From assembly GCA_902478875.1 (NCBI GenBank), contig CABSMZ010000082.1, positions 1-8,156 on the forward strand: 8,156 bases of DNA. Reading direction: 5' to 3'. Of this stretch, positions 1-5,805 are shown in pieces (the stretch's first letter is position 1; every line of letters starts with the position of its first letter). This DNA is from an uncultured Collinsella sp. (lineage in GTDB: Bacteria; Actinomycetota; Coriobacteriia; Coriobacteriales; Coriobacteriaceae). Both the position numbers and the translations under genes were made by a program. The notes beneath the pieces are model-generated. The model did no database searches. It was not told the DNA's origin and saw only the letters and a list, made by a program, of their open reading frames with translations.

Positions 1-33
1 TCGTCGGCAGCGTCAGATGTGTATAAGAGACAG
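1..33 (+). other. Illumina Nextera (Tn5) adapter contamination
   Basis: Bases 1-14 are TCGTCGGCAGCGTC and bases 15-33 are AGATGTGTATAAGAGACAG. Together they match the Nextera read-1 transposase adapter exactly, and the second part is the 19-bp Tn5 mosaic end. This is library-preparation sequence left at a contig end, not genome. It sits inside the open frame of the DUF3825 gene, so any translation to the left of base 34 is artificial. Confidence 0.98.
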
Positions 34-769
34 AGGCCATGTCAAGCGTGAGGCAGGTGCGTGCGGCGTAGAAACCGTCCTCGCGCTGGATGGCCAGCGC
101 CAGTTCGGGCTTGTCGCCGGTTAGGCACAGCGGCAGCAGCAGTTGGATCCGGCCGCCGTAGAACTGCGGCACGGCGAGCGTGTAGTTGGCGGCGGCGCGG
201 CGGGCGGCTTCGACGACGGCGCCCTCAAAGGCGCGACGCAGCAGCAACGAGTTGCCCTCCCCCATCAGGCTGGCGGGAATACGCGTAAGGTTCTCCTCGT
301 CGCCCAGAATGTGGTCGATGTTGGAGCGGATGGGAAGGCGGTAGTCAAAGACCAGCTCGGAGGGGTCCTCGGCAAAGCGCACGCGGCACGGCAGGTACTC
401 AAACGAGACCAGCATGGGGTCGCTCTCCTTAAAGAAGCCCTTCAAAAACCAGCGCTGGCGCGCGTCGGGCTTGGTGTTGGGCTCAAACAGGCCGTAGATG
501 GTCTCGTAGCGGCGCGTGTAAAGGCCGGTGTTGAATAGGCAGCGGTCGTCGTCGAACACCAGCGGCAGGTTGGACGGCGCGGTCTGGTCCACGTCGCGCT
601 CGGTCAAAAACACCGCGCGGCTAAACGAAAACGACAAGTAGTTTTTGAGGATGCGGTTGCCGGGACCCCAGTCCTCGGGGTCGGCGAGGTCGACCAGGCG
701 GTCGTAGCAGGGCTCGGGGCAAAACGCGAAGTCGTACACATTACTGCACAGGGTGCTAGGGAGTTCCAT
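34..769 (-). CDS. DUF3825 domain-containing protein, C-terminus cut by contig end
   Basis: 245 residues are present from the ATG at 769; the frame is still open where the adapter begins, so the C-terminus is missing. Recognisable stretches of DUF3825 are YDFAFCPE near residue 12, LADPEDWGPGNRILKNYLSF around 27-46, NTGLYTRRYETIYGLFE around 80-96, a central RWFLKGF, VPQFYGGRIQLLLPLCL, and LALAIQRE...YAARTCLTLDMA at the end. The family normally continues with a tyrosine/asparagine-rich segment (YNNARLI-like) just after this point, which fits the remaining T of the next codon. The biochemical role of DUF3825 is not known to me; it occurs alone or beside RNA- or nucleic-acid-binding domains. Base composition is strongly GC-rich, unlike the RloAB region, so it may belong to the host backbone. 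The Shine-Dalgarno before the ATG is weak (TTGGACACCAC). The gene lies 45 bp downstream of the Fic gene and could be co-transcribed with it. Confidence 0.82.
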
Positions 770-814
770 GTGGTGTCCAATCAATTCATTAACCGGCGTG
801 CGGATGCTTAGATT

Positions 815-1330
815 CTATACGAGCGACAGATCGCCCGTGCCCGCAACGAATCCGCAGCGCAGCTCTTCGGCTAGTTCGCTGTTCGTGCGGCGATTGGAAA
901 CGAGGTCCTGGATCCAGGCGTAGTACTGGTTGTCTTTTGGTTCGGGGCTGTCAGACAGCACGACCGGAGTGCCTGCGAACCTTAAGACGGACAACGCAAA
1001 GACAAGGCTGGTTCGTTTGTTACCGTCTTCAAAGATGTGGTCCTTGACCATGTGCTCGGCCACGTAGGTGACCTGGTCAAAGATGTCTGCGAAGCGATCG
1101 GCCGGCGATTGACCGAATATCGTACAGAATGCACCCGCAAGCACGGACTCGACGCATCCAAGCTCAAGCGCGGCCCGGTCGCCTGTGGCGTCGGTTGTAT
1201 AGCAGCGTCCGACCGTCATCAGCGTGCTGTGCAGGCGCATCACGGTCGCGGCCATATCTTCGAGCGAACCGGCATCATCGAGCACGAGCGGCGCGAACGG
1301 ATGCGCTCCCCGCTTCGTGTCCGCCATCAT
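815..1330 (-). CDS. Fic/Doc-family protein (predicted nucleotidyl/phosphotransferase toxin)
   Basis: A 171-residue protein. The Fic/Doc catalytic motif is visible as HIFEDGNKRT at residues 98-107, with H98 as the expected catalytic histidine, D102 as the acidic residue and N104-K105-R106 as the anion-hole part. NKR rather than GNGRxxR is the Doc/death-on-curing form. The helix before it (VTYVAEHMVKD) and after it (SLVFALSVLRFAG) fit the family. Fic proteins transfer AMP to target proteins; phage P1 Doc instead phosphorylates EF-Tu, so the exact reaction here is open. I chose the ATG at 1330 because it overlaps the stop of the upstream small gene as ATGATGA; a longer reading up to 1474 has no such support and runs across that gene in another frame. 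It is the last gene of the DUF3990-HTH-small protein-Fic operon. A C-terminal SELAE (151-155) resembles the (S/T)xxxE core of Fic inhibitory helices, but this is a weak match. Confidence 0.85.
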   Translation of the reverse strand: MMADTKRGAHPFAPLVLDDAGSLEDMAATVMRLHSTLMTVGRCYTTDATGDRAALELGCVESVLAGAFCTIFGQSPADRFADIFDQVTYVAEHMVKDHIFEDGNKRTSLVFALSVLRFAGTPVVLSDSPEPKDNQYYAWIQDLVSNRRTNSELAEELRCGFVAGTGDLSLV

Positions 1331-1512
1331 GAGTTCTCCAAGAGCCTGAGCGCGTTGGGCATGTTCGAAATGGTCAGCCGAATAGCTTCGTCGATTGACG
1401 TGGTGCGGCCGAGCAAAATCGATGATGCTGAATTTGCCACGTGTGCAGTTGAATGATCTTCTTGAGCAACGCAATCAGCGCCGTCATCTTGTTGAACATA
1501 GCTCCAAGGCAT
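1327..1512 (-). CDS. Small protein coupled to Fic, candidate antitoxin
   Basis: A 61-residue protein I cannot assign to a family. It begins MPWSYVQQDDG and ends with a predicted helical stretch (TTSIDEAIRLTISNM, then PNALRLLENS). It has a strong ribosome site, GAGGAG six bases before the ATG, which lies on top of the stop of the HTH gene 11 bp upstream. Its own TGA overlaps the Fic ATG as ATGATGA, the classic arrangement for translational coupling of an antitoxin and a toxin. TSIDE near residue 40 matches only part of the (S/T)xxxE(G/N) motif of Fic-inhibiting antitoxins (the next residue is Ala), so function is inferred from position. The first 11 residues are nearly identical to those of the protein at 3388-3666, but the rest is unrelated, which raises the possibility of a chimeric or truncated gene. 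It is not recognisably Phd, the partner of Doc. Confidence 0.6.
   Translation of the reverse strand: MPWSYVQQDDGADCVAQEDHSTAHVANSASSILLGRTTSIDEAIRLTISNMPNALRLLENS
1480..1512 (-). repeat. 33-bp repeat, copy 1 (5' end of the Fic-partner gene)
   Basis: This stretch matches 3634-3666 at 31 of 33 positions, with no gaps. It covers the first 11 codons (MPWSYVQQDDG). The similarity stops sharply on the downstream side, while the ribosome-binding region upstream is only loosely alike. The second copy opens the gene before the nucleotidyltransferase. Confidence 0.85.
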
Positions 1513-1523
1513 GTCTGACTCCT

Positions 1524-2213
1524 CTATAGCTTTACAGACGAATTGGCCTGCGAGTCGTACTCCAGAGCAATCGGTTGCCAGACGAGGTCTTCGATGGTGC
1601 AGTTTAGGGTGTCTGCAAGCGCCAATGCCGAGGAAACCGAGGCGCGGCGTAGGTCGAGCTGGTTCTGCTCGTAGAGTTGTATGGCGCGAAGCTTAACCCC
1701 CGATTGGGCGGCGAGCTGTTTTTGCGTTAGTCCGGCAGCCTTTCGTGCCGCCTTGAGGCCCTTTTTGTCTGCCTGGGCGTTGTTCCATTTTTCGATGACA
1801 ATCTGGGCGAATTTATCTTCGGAGGCCTCGTGGAGCGGATGGTACGAGCCGATGATCCAATCGAGCGGAGCGACTTCGAGTAGCTTATTAAAGCCCAAGC
1901 TGCTCATCCATTGCGTATAGGCCATAACCCACCCCGCCCAATACTGAGGCGAACGGTCGAACGGATAGGTCTCCCTACATCTGACGGGGGTCAGTCCCGC
2001 ATGGGCGATAATATCGCGCGCGAGCTCGTCGCCCGCCATGCCGCAGACGACGCGAGGCATACCGCGCTCAAACTGTTTCATCTCAAGAGCGTTCGACATG
2101 ATCGCCGTCAACTCGGCTGGAGTCAGCCCTTGGTCACAGAGAGCAAAATCGACCGCCTCGCCCAGCGTTCTCATTGCATCCTCGAGATACATCTCACTGT
2201 AGGCGTGGGTCAT
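1524..2213 (-). CDS. XRE-type HTH protein paired with DUF3990, probable antitoxin/repressor
   Basis: A 229-residue protein in two parts. Residues 1 to about 145 form a mostly helical domain (YLEDAMRTLGEAVDFAL; a central SPQYWAGWVMAYTQW; PLHEASEDKFAQIVIEKW) that I know only as a recurring partner of DUF3990 genes. Residues about 152-212 are a Cro/C1-type helix-turn-helix: LKAARKAAGLTQKQLAAQSG, then VKLRAIQLYEQNQ as recognition region, then ALALADTLNCTIEDL. The ATG at 2213 lies 20 bp inside the end of the DUF3990 gene, with GAGAGGGG upstream as ribosome site. DNA-binding domain, overlap with a putative toxin and the palindromic operator ahead of the operon together suggest that it neutralises the DUF3990 protein and represses the operon; that is inference. 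Its N-terminal domain is the likely toxin-binding part. Confidence 0.8.
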   Translation of the reverse strand: MTHAYSEMYLEDAMRTLGEAVDFALCDQGLTPAELTAIMSNALEMKQFERGMPRVVCGMAGDELARDIIAHAGLTPVRCRETYPFDRSPQYWAGWVMAYTQWMSSLGFNKLLEVAPLDWIIGSYHPLHEASEDKFAQIVIEKWNNAQADKKGLKAARKAAGLTQKQLAAQSGVKLRAIQLYEQNQLDLRRASVSSALALADTLNCTIEDLVWQPIALEYDSQANSSVKL

Positions 2214-2862
2214 CGCCCGTCATCCCCTCTCGAATGATATCGACGATACGTATTCCCTCAAACGGGTTTTCGGCAAGGAGCTCCCGATACTGCGCCCTTG
2301 CCGCTTCATCTCGTTCCTTGGCCAATGGACCATACAGAGCTTGCTGCGCACGTTCAAATCCAGCAAAACGAATGCTCTTAAACGCACGCTCGCTTTTGAG
2401 CACAATCTGCTCCCCCAGGTTACCGAGCCTCATAGATCGTCCAAGCTGATTGACGGTGATCGTATTGTTTACAAAAGCTCTGGCATAGCTAAAGTACGAG
2501 TCGTCCGCACGCCACCCCCTTATTACGTCGCAAGTGCTCGTCTGAGGTAGAAAGTGATCATGGAGATATTCGCACGCCCCCGCGGCAATGGCGGTATCTT
2601 TGCGAAAAGAACGATGCTCAACGAGCAATGCTATCCAATGCAGGACGCAATATTGCGGCGATAGCAAGTCGAGAACTTTGAGATCGGCTATATCGAGTTC
2701 ATAGCGATTCGCAAAGCCATCGGCATCGCGCGAGCATGCCCATTCCCTTGCAAGGTCGAGGCTCTCTGTGCAATAGAATCCCTGTCCATAGTCGTTATGG
2801 ATTTTCCCCAGGCCAAGCTGGGGAGTCTCAATGATTTTCTGAGAACCATGCCACAGTTCCAC
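2194..2862 (-). CDS. DUF3990 protein, ADP-ribosyltransferase-like, probable toxin
   Basis: A 222-residue protein starting at a GTG (2862) with AGGAG six bases upstream. DUF3990 hallmarks are LWHGS at residues 3-7, DYGQGFYCTES at about 24-34 followed by a helix ending in EWA (40-42), DVIRGWRADDSYF at about 112-124, and LGEQIVLKSERAF at about 149-161. The first two resemble the NAD-binding motifs of ADP-ribosyltransferase folds (the H-G pair, then an aromatic-Tyr-x-Thr block), and E151/Q152 sits where the third ART motif would be. DUF3990 has been proposed as an ART-like toxin family; I infer that role from motif pattern and from the overlapping HTH gene. It is the first gene of a four-gene operon and directly follows a nested palindrome that probably contains its promoter and operator. 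Confidence 0.82.
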   Translation of the reverse strand: MELWHGSQKIIETPQLGLGKIHNDYGQGFYCTESLDLAREWACSRDADGFANRYELDIADLKVLDLLSPQYCVLHWIALLVEHRSFRKDTAIAAGACEYLHDHFLPQTSTCDVIRGWRADDSYFSYARAFVNNTITVNQLGRSMRLGNLGEQIVLKSERAFKSIRFAGFERAQQALYGPLAKERDEAARAQYRELLAENPFEGIRIVDIIREGMTGDDPRLQ

Positions 2863-2874
2863 GCGAGTCTCCTA

Positions 2875-2927
2875 ACAGGTATCGCTCTAGCGATAGTATA
2901 ACATACTATCGCTAGAGCGATACCTGT
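2875..2927 (-). promoter_or_regulatory. Nested perfect palindrome: operator/promoter of the DUF3990-HTH-Fic operon
   Basis: Arms 2875-2899 and 2903-2927 are perfect 25-base inverted repeats around the 3-base spacer AAC. Each arm is itself a near-palindrome, TATCGCT-CT-AGCGATA, so the 7-mer occurs four times. Read on the minus strand, TATACT in the centre can serve as a -10 element, with TTGAAC (outside the arm) a possible but distant -35. The GTG start is 12 bp beyond the inner edge, with AGGAG between them. No T-run follows on the minus strand, so a terminator is unlikely. Two dimer sites facing each other over a promoter is the usual layout of an autoregulated toxin-antitoxin operator; the HTH protein at 1524-2213 is the natural candidate to bind it. 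Confidence 0.75.
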
Positions 2928-2966
2928 GTTCAAATAGCAAGAGGGTGTCTGGAACCGAGTTTGAGT

Positions 2967-3074
2967 TCAATACTGGCTTCTAAGGCTCGCCGAGTCCGGA
3001 AGTATGCGACAAAATTCAGACTTGCTGATCACGCCGGAGCACACTAACGCCTCGTCCTGCTTACAGAGCTTCAT
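2967..3074 (-). CDS. Possible 35-aa ORF downstream of the nucleotidyltransferase
   Basis: The ORF opens at an ATG (3074) overlapping the last codons of the restored nucleotidyltransferase frame and ends at 2967. The peptide begins MKLCKQDEALVCSG and ends SASLRSQY. It is where the HepT/HEPN toxin of an MNT-HEPN pair would begin, but it is too short and shows no HEPN motif (no Rx4-6H). It could be the stub of a deleted partner or simply the read-through frame of the broken gene. No clear ribosome site is seen. Confidence 0.2.
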   Translation of the reverse strand: MKLCKQDEALVCSGVISKSEFCRILPDSASLRSQY

Positions 3075-3359
3075 AGACACGCACCTCATCTTGCTCGATG
3101 CTTTTGCGGAATGCCGGGCGCATGTGCTCTGGTGGGTTGGTGACGATATCAACCTTTCGCCAAGTTCCCTCTCGAGCTCATGGGAGAGTTCGTAAAGCGT
3201 GCCGAACGTCATGGTGTTGCCGCAGACTAGGCGCAAGTCAATATCGCTATCGGGCGTTTGTTCGCCTCGGGCAAACGAGCCAAATAAATATGCTTCGCTG
3301 ACGTCGTATTGAGCAAGCACGCGAGAGGCGGAGGTGGATATGTCGGTAGGCGAAATCAT
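3061..3359 (-). pseudogene. MNT-type nucleotidyltransferase (MntA-like), disrupted by a 1-bp frameshift
   Basis: The first 69 residues from the ATG at 3359 are a minimal nucleotidyltransferase: YLFGSFARG at 24-32 and DSDIDL at 37-42 give the GSx10DxD signature (G27-S28, D39, D41). After about base 3153 the frame loses the family pattern. Reading one base back at the GAAAGG run (3153-3157 region) restores ELGEKVDIVT followed by NPPEHMRPAFRKSIEQDEVR and a TAA at 3061-3063, a normal 99-residue family length. The third metal-binding aspartate (VDIV) lies after the break, so the unshifted product should be inactive. The unshifted frame instead runs on to 2967 (130 residues). The lesion looks like loss of one A from an A4 run, either real decay or a homopolymer error; a programmed -1 shift is less likely. 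MntA proteins normally AMPylate and silence a HepT/HEPN RNase encoded beside them; no such partner is present downstream. It lies 28 bp after the MLWSYVQ gene. Confidence 0.82.
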
Positions 3360-3387
3360 GGGTTATTTGCCGTTCAACAGTAGAACG

Positions 3388-3666
3388 TCAGGGGGCCAGC
3401 GTCGAAACCACCAGTCTGGTTTTTTGGCGTTCGGCGAGCTCGAAGATAAACGGGGCGTTTGATCTAACAAATTCTGTCAAGAAATTGAGGTCATCAGTAG
3501 TAAATCCTTCAACGTTAAACCATTTGACCGCAGGCAAGAAGCATTCTGCATGGTCAAAGCCAAGGTCAACCGGACGCTCGACGGCTACGCGAACGGTCCC
3601 GTCATCTCTTGTCTCTGAGTAGGCAAACTGAGTGCCGTCATCTAGTTGAACATAGCTCCAAAGCAT
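3388..3666 (-). CDS. Uncharacterised 92-aa protein upstream of the nucleotidyltransferase
   Basis: A 92-residue soluble acidic protein starting MLWSYVQLDDGTQFAYSE, with a likely beta-rich first half (DDGTVRVAVERP, then AECFLPAVKWFNVEG) and a helical end (TTDDLNFLTEFVRSNAPFIFELAER). I do not recognise a named family. CGAGG five bases before the ATG at 3666 is a plausible ribosome site. The gene ends 28 bp before the nucleotidyltransferase start on the same strand, so the two are probably co-transcribed; it lies 60 bp downstream of RloB and could also be read from the RloAB promoter. Its first 11 codons are nearly identical to those of the Fic-partner gene at 1327-1512, after which the sequences are unrelated. 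The full-length, well-formed C-terminus suggests this copy is the parental form of that N-terminus. Confidence 0.72.
   Translation of the reverse strand: MLWSYVQLDDGTQFAYSETRDDGTVRVAVERPVDLGFDHAECFLPAVKWFNVEGFTTDDLNFLTEFVRSNAPFIFELAERQKTRLVVSTLAP
3634..3666 (-). repeat. 33-bp repeat, copy 2 (5' end of the 92-aa gene)
   Basis: Second copy of the 33-bp segment at 1480-1512, with 31 of 33 bases identical; it encodes MLWSYVQLDDG. The two mismatches change Pro to Leu at codon 2 and Gln to Leu at codon 8. Confidence 0.85.
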
Positions 3667-3726
3667 TGCTACCTCGTTTACAACTTTTTGAGTTAAAAGC
3701 CTGCCCCCAACGCGGGATGAATCACA

Positions 3727-4404
3727 CTAGTTACCCGATCCAAATATGTCATCTACAAGATCAGGCAAGTCTGTCCATACTTGATAGGCGACAACGTTGT
3801 CCGGATTCATTTCTCTTGCACGACGTTTATTATCCGTATTGTGCTTTGCGGCATTGGTCAAAGCCTGGCCCTTGTTGCCGTTAATCATTTCGAGATTTAC
3901 CGACTTGAACTTTGACGCGGAGGACCTGTTGGGGTCAGTAGATTTTAGAACGCCAAGGTCGCGCGCTCTTTTCTCACATTGTGGCGTCGATGCAAAAGTT
4001 TCCGGGCATGGTGAGACATGATCGATAAGCCATACTTCAAAGCATGGGTTGGAGATCGCGAGCCTAACTCCCTTTGTCTTTGCTTCTCGTTCTGCTGCGG
4101 CTAGGTTTCTGAAATCATCTGAATCGACCACGATCCATGCGGAACTCAATGCTTCGATTTCGCCTGCTTTAACGGCCTTTTTATCTGAATCGAGCTCTCG
4201 CGAAAGCTGCTTGGCCACCTTCAAAGGGTCTCCGTCAATATGCCGATACAGCACGCTTCCGCGAACGTCCATTTCAGTAATAAGGAAGTTAAAATATTCG
4301 GTTTCGGTCACCTTTCCATTGGACACAATTAGGTGGCGCTTTCGCTTGGCTCTTGTCTGCTTTTTGCGGCCGCGAGCAAGCCCTCTCCTTTCTGCCTTAG
4401 CCAT
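3727..4404 (-). CDS. rloB: RloB family protein (AbiLii-like), defence partner of RloA
   Basis: A 225-residue RloB-family protein. The N-terminus is very basic (RRGLARGRKKQTRAKRKRH, residues 6-24). Family motifs follow: HLIVSNGKVTETEYFNFL (24-41), the SSAWIVVDSDDF block (about 87-98), and ISNPCFEVWLIDH (about 117-129), the most diagnostic RloB stretch. The fold is Toprim-like, with the VDSDD aspartates as probable metal ligands. In most family members I know the first motif reads EGxxTExxYF; here Asn stands in place of the first Glu (SNGKVTE), while the TE pair is kept. The ATG overlaps the end of the RloA gene by 8 bp (ATGGCTAA), so the two are coupled. RloA/RloB pairs are found inside type I restriction loci and as the AbiL abortive-infection system; no restriction genes are seen here. 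Probably the effector of the pair, by analogy with other ATPase-Toprim systems. Confidence 0.9.
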   Translation of the reverse strand: MAKAERRGLARGRKKQTRAKRKRHLIVSNGKVTETEYFNFLITEMDVRGSVLYRHIDGDPLKVAKQLSRELDSDKKAVKAGEIEALSSAWIVVDSDDFRNLAAAEREAKTKGVRLAISNPCFEVWLIDHVSPCPETFASTPQCEKRARDLGVLKSTDPNRSSASKFKSVNLEMINGNKGQALTNAAKHNTDNKRRAREMNPDNVVAYQVWTDLPDLVDDIFGSGN

Positions 4405-5692
4405 TTATGTCAGCGCCTTCCTTCATGAGTTGGGCCACAAGTTGATGAAAACTTGGGTTGGGCAGCGGCACATAGACACCGTTTAAGTAATTGCGCCCCA
4501 GATTCTCATTTGCACGAGGCGAATACTCCATCGCAGCAATTAATTGCGAAGCACCTTCAGAGTCCTTTTCTACAAACCAAACCTGATCTCGTTCAAGCAC
4601 CTCTTCCATGGGACTCGTGCGCGTCATCAAGGTGACATCATGAGTTGAGAAGATCAGCTGCGCACCCCTTGGATTAGTGCTGGGATCGGCAAACAGTGAG
4701 ACAAAGTCGCGCAACAGCGTGGGATGAAGGCTTGAATCAAGCTCGTCAATTACCGTTGTGGCCCCACTGCTTAAAGAGCGTAAGGCTACCGCGAAATACG
4801 CCAGCGCAGCTTTTGTACCCTCCGATTCATGGGCGGAGTCCAGCCAAAAGCCATCTCCCGAGCCTTTGTGGTGGAAGAACAGGTCATAAGCGAACGACCA
4901 TTTAAAGTTATCTGCTTTTTTATTGCGCGCCTCTTTTGGAATATCATCGGGTCCGATGAGTGAATCTATTAAACCAGGGACGCCTTCAGCTTGACGAACG
5001 TCCATGCCGTCAATTCCGATGTCAGCATATTTAATGAGCTGAGATAACATTTGGGCTCGAGGGTCATCGTTGATAAACAGTTTTTTAATGGTTGCAAGTT
5101 CTGCTAGATAATGCGTTGCATCGTAGAGATAGACATCGTTGGCGAGAGCAGCGAATGCCGGCTGAACCACATTATTGCCTGCCGCCGCAACAACAGATAA
5201 GAACAAAGAGTTTTTACGCGTGATATCCCAAAGCTGTTTTTTAGCGCCCGTAAAGGAGCTGCCAAATTTAATCGACTGTTTCCCGTTTACCGAAGTGCGG
5301 TCATAGAGGAGGGACGGCTGTTTCGATCGGTATACGGTGAGGTTCTCATAAGTAACCTCATTTTTGTTTACACCAAATGAAAACTCATACTTCAAATTGC
5401 TGGCGGTAAATTCAATCGAGAACTCGGTATCACTTGATCGAGACTCTGAGTCAAGTAAAAAAGGAATGACAGGTATATGAGATTTCGAATCACCCGTTGC
5501 ATAACCGTTTCGAATAAAATACGAGACAAAGTCTAGGGCGTCTAAGAAATTTGATTTGCCTGACGCGTTTGCACCGTAAACCGCAGCCACTCGCACGGGC
5601 CCAAGTTCTTTTTTGCTCGAAATTGGTTCAAACGAGAACTGCTGAGTATCTCGAAAGCTCTGAAAGTTCTTAAATGAAAAATTTAGGATCAT
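4397..5692 (-). CDS. rloA: RloA-like AAA ATPase (AbiLi-like), defence ATPase
   Basis: A 431-residue SMC/ABC-type AAA ATPase. In order: an N-terminal strand-helix (LNFSFKNFQSFRD), Walker A GANASGKS at 40-47, a long middle insertion, an ABC-signature-like SEGTKAAL at about 290-297, Walker B TTVIDELDSSLHP at 312-324 with D316 and catalytic E317, and a switch histidine in IFSTHDVTLM (H351). All the key ATPase residues are present, so it should be active. Length and layout fit RloA/AAA_15 proteins. The ATG at 5692 has AAGGA eight bases upstream. It is the first gene of a two-gene operon with RloB and is preceded by a large palindrome and a TATAAT box. In AbiL/RloAB-type systems the ATPase is thought to sense infection and release or activate the partner; this is known only in outline and is inferred here. 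Codon use is more AT-rich than in the flanking genes, suggesting recent acquisition. Confidence 0.92.
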   Translation of the reverse strand: MILNFSFKNFQSFRDTQQFSFEPISSKKELGPVRVAAVYGANASGKSNFLDALDFVSYFIRNGYATGDSKSHIPVIPFLLDSESRSSDTEFSIEFTASNLKYEFSFGVNKNEVTYENLTVYRSKQPSLLYDRTSVNGKQSIKFGSSFTGAKKQLWDITRKNSLFLSVVAAAGNNVVQPAFAALANDVYLYDATHYLAELATIKKLFINDDPRAQMLSQLIKYADIGIDGMDVRQAEGVPGLIDSLIGPDDIPKEARNKKADNFKWSFAYDLFFHHKGSGDGFWLDSAHESEGTKAALAYFAVALRSLSSGATTVIDELDSSLHPTLLRDFVSLFADPSTNPRGAQLIFSTHDVTLMTRTSPMEEVLERDQVWFVEKDSEGASQLIAAMEYSPRANENLGRNYLNGVYVPLPNPSFHQLVAQLMKEGADING

Positions 5693-5750
5693 CTTTAGAA
5701 TCCTTCTCGAAAGAGTCGACGCCCGCAGACATCCTTTAATAACAAAGACA

Positions 5751-5805
5751 ATTATATTGTTTTAAAACCAATATTTGTTAGTTATGAACAAATATTGGTT
5801 TTAAA
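5751..5805 (-). promoter_or_regulatory. Promoter with 19-bp inverted repeat ahead of RloAB
   Basis: Arms 5761-5779 and 5787-5805 are perfect 19-base inverted repeats around a 7-base spacer (AGTTATG). On the minus strand a consensus -10 box TATAAT lies at 5751-5756, immediately downstream of the left arm; no good -35 is seen at the matching distance, where the palindrome lies. A second, offset palindrome covers the left arm and the -10: ATATTG at 5754-5759, then TTTTAAAA, then CAATAT at 5769-5774. The layout predicts a regulator that covers the promoter. No regulator gene is present in the RloAB operon itself. The absence of a U-tract in the right place argues against a terminator. Confidence 0.65.

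Noticed and set aside
143..538. Plus-strand open frame of 131 codons inside the DUF3825 gene
   Set aside because: It is a shadow of the minus-strand DUF3825 coding sequence, whose protein has clear family motifs.
1331..1474. Longer N-terminus for the Fic protein (start at 1474)
   Set aside because: The extra 48 residues are Arg/His/Ser-rich with no family match, and they overlap the small upstream gene, which has a strong ribosome site and an ATGA junction with the shorter start.
2875..2927. Rho-independent terminator
   Set aside because: The stem is perfect but there is no T-run after it on either strand, and it lies just upstream of a well-supported GTG start.
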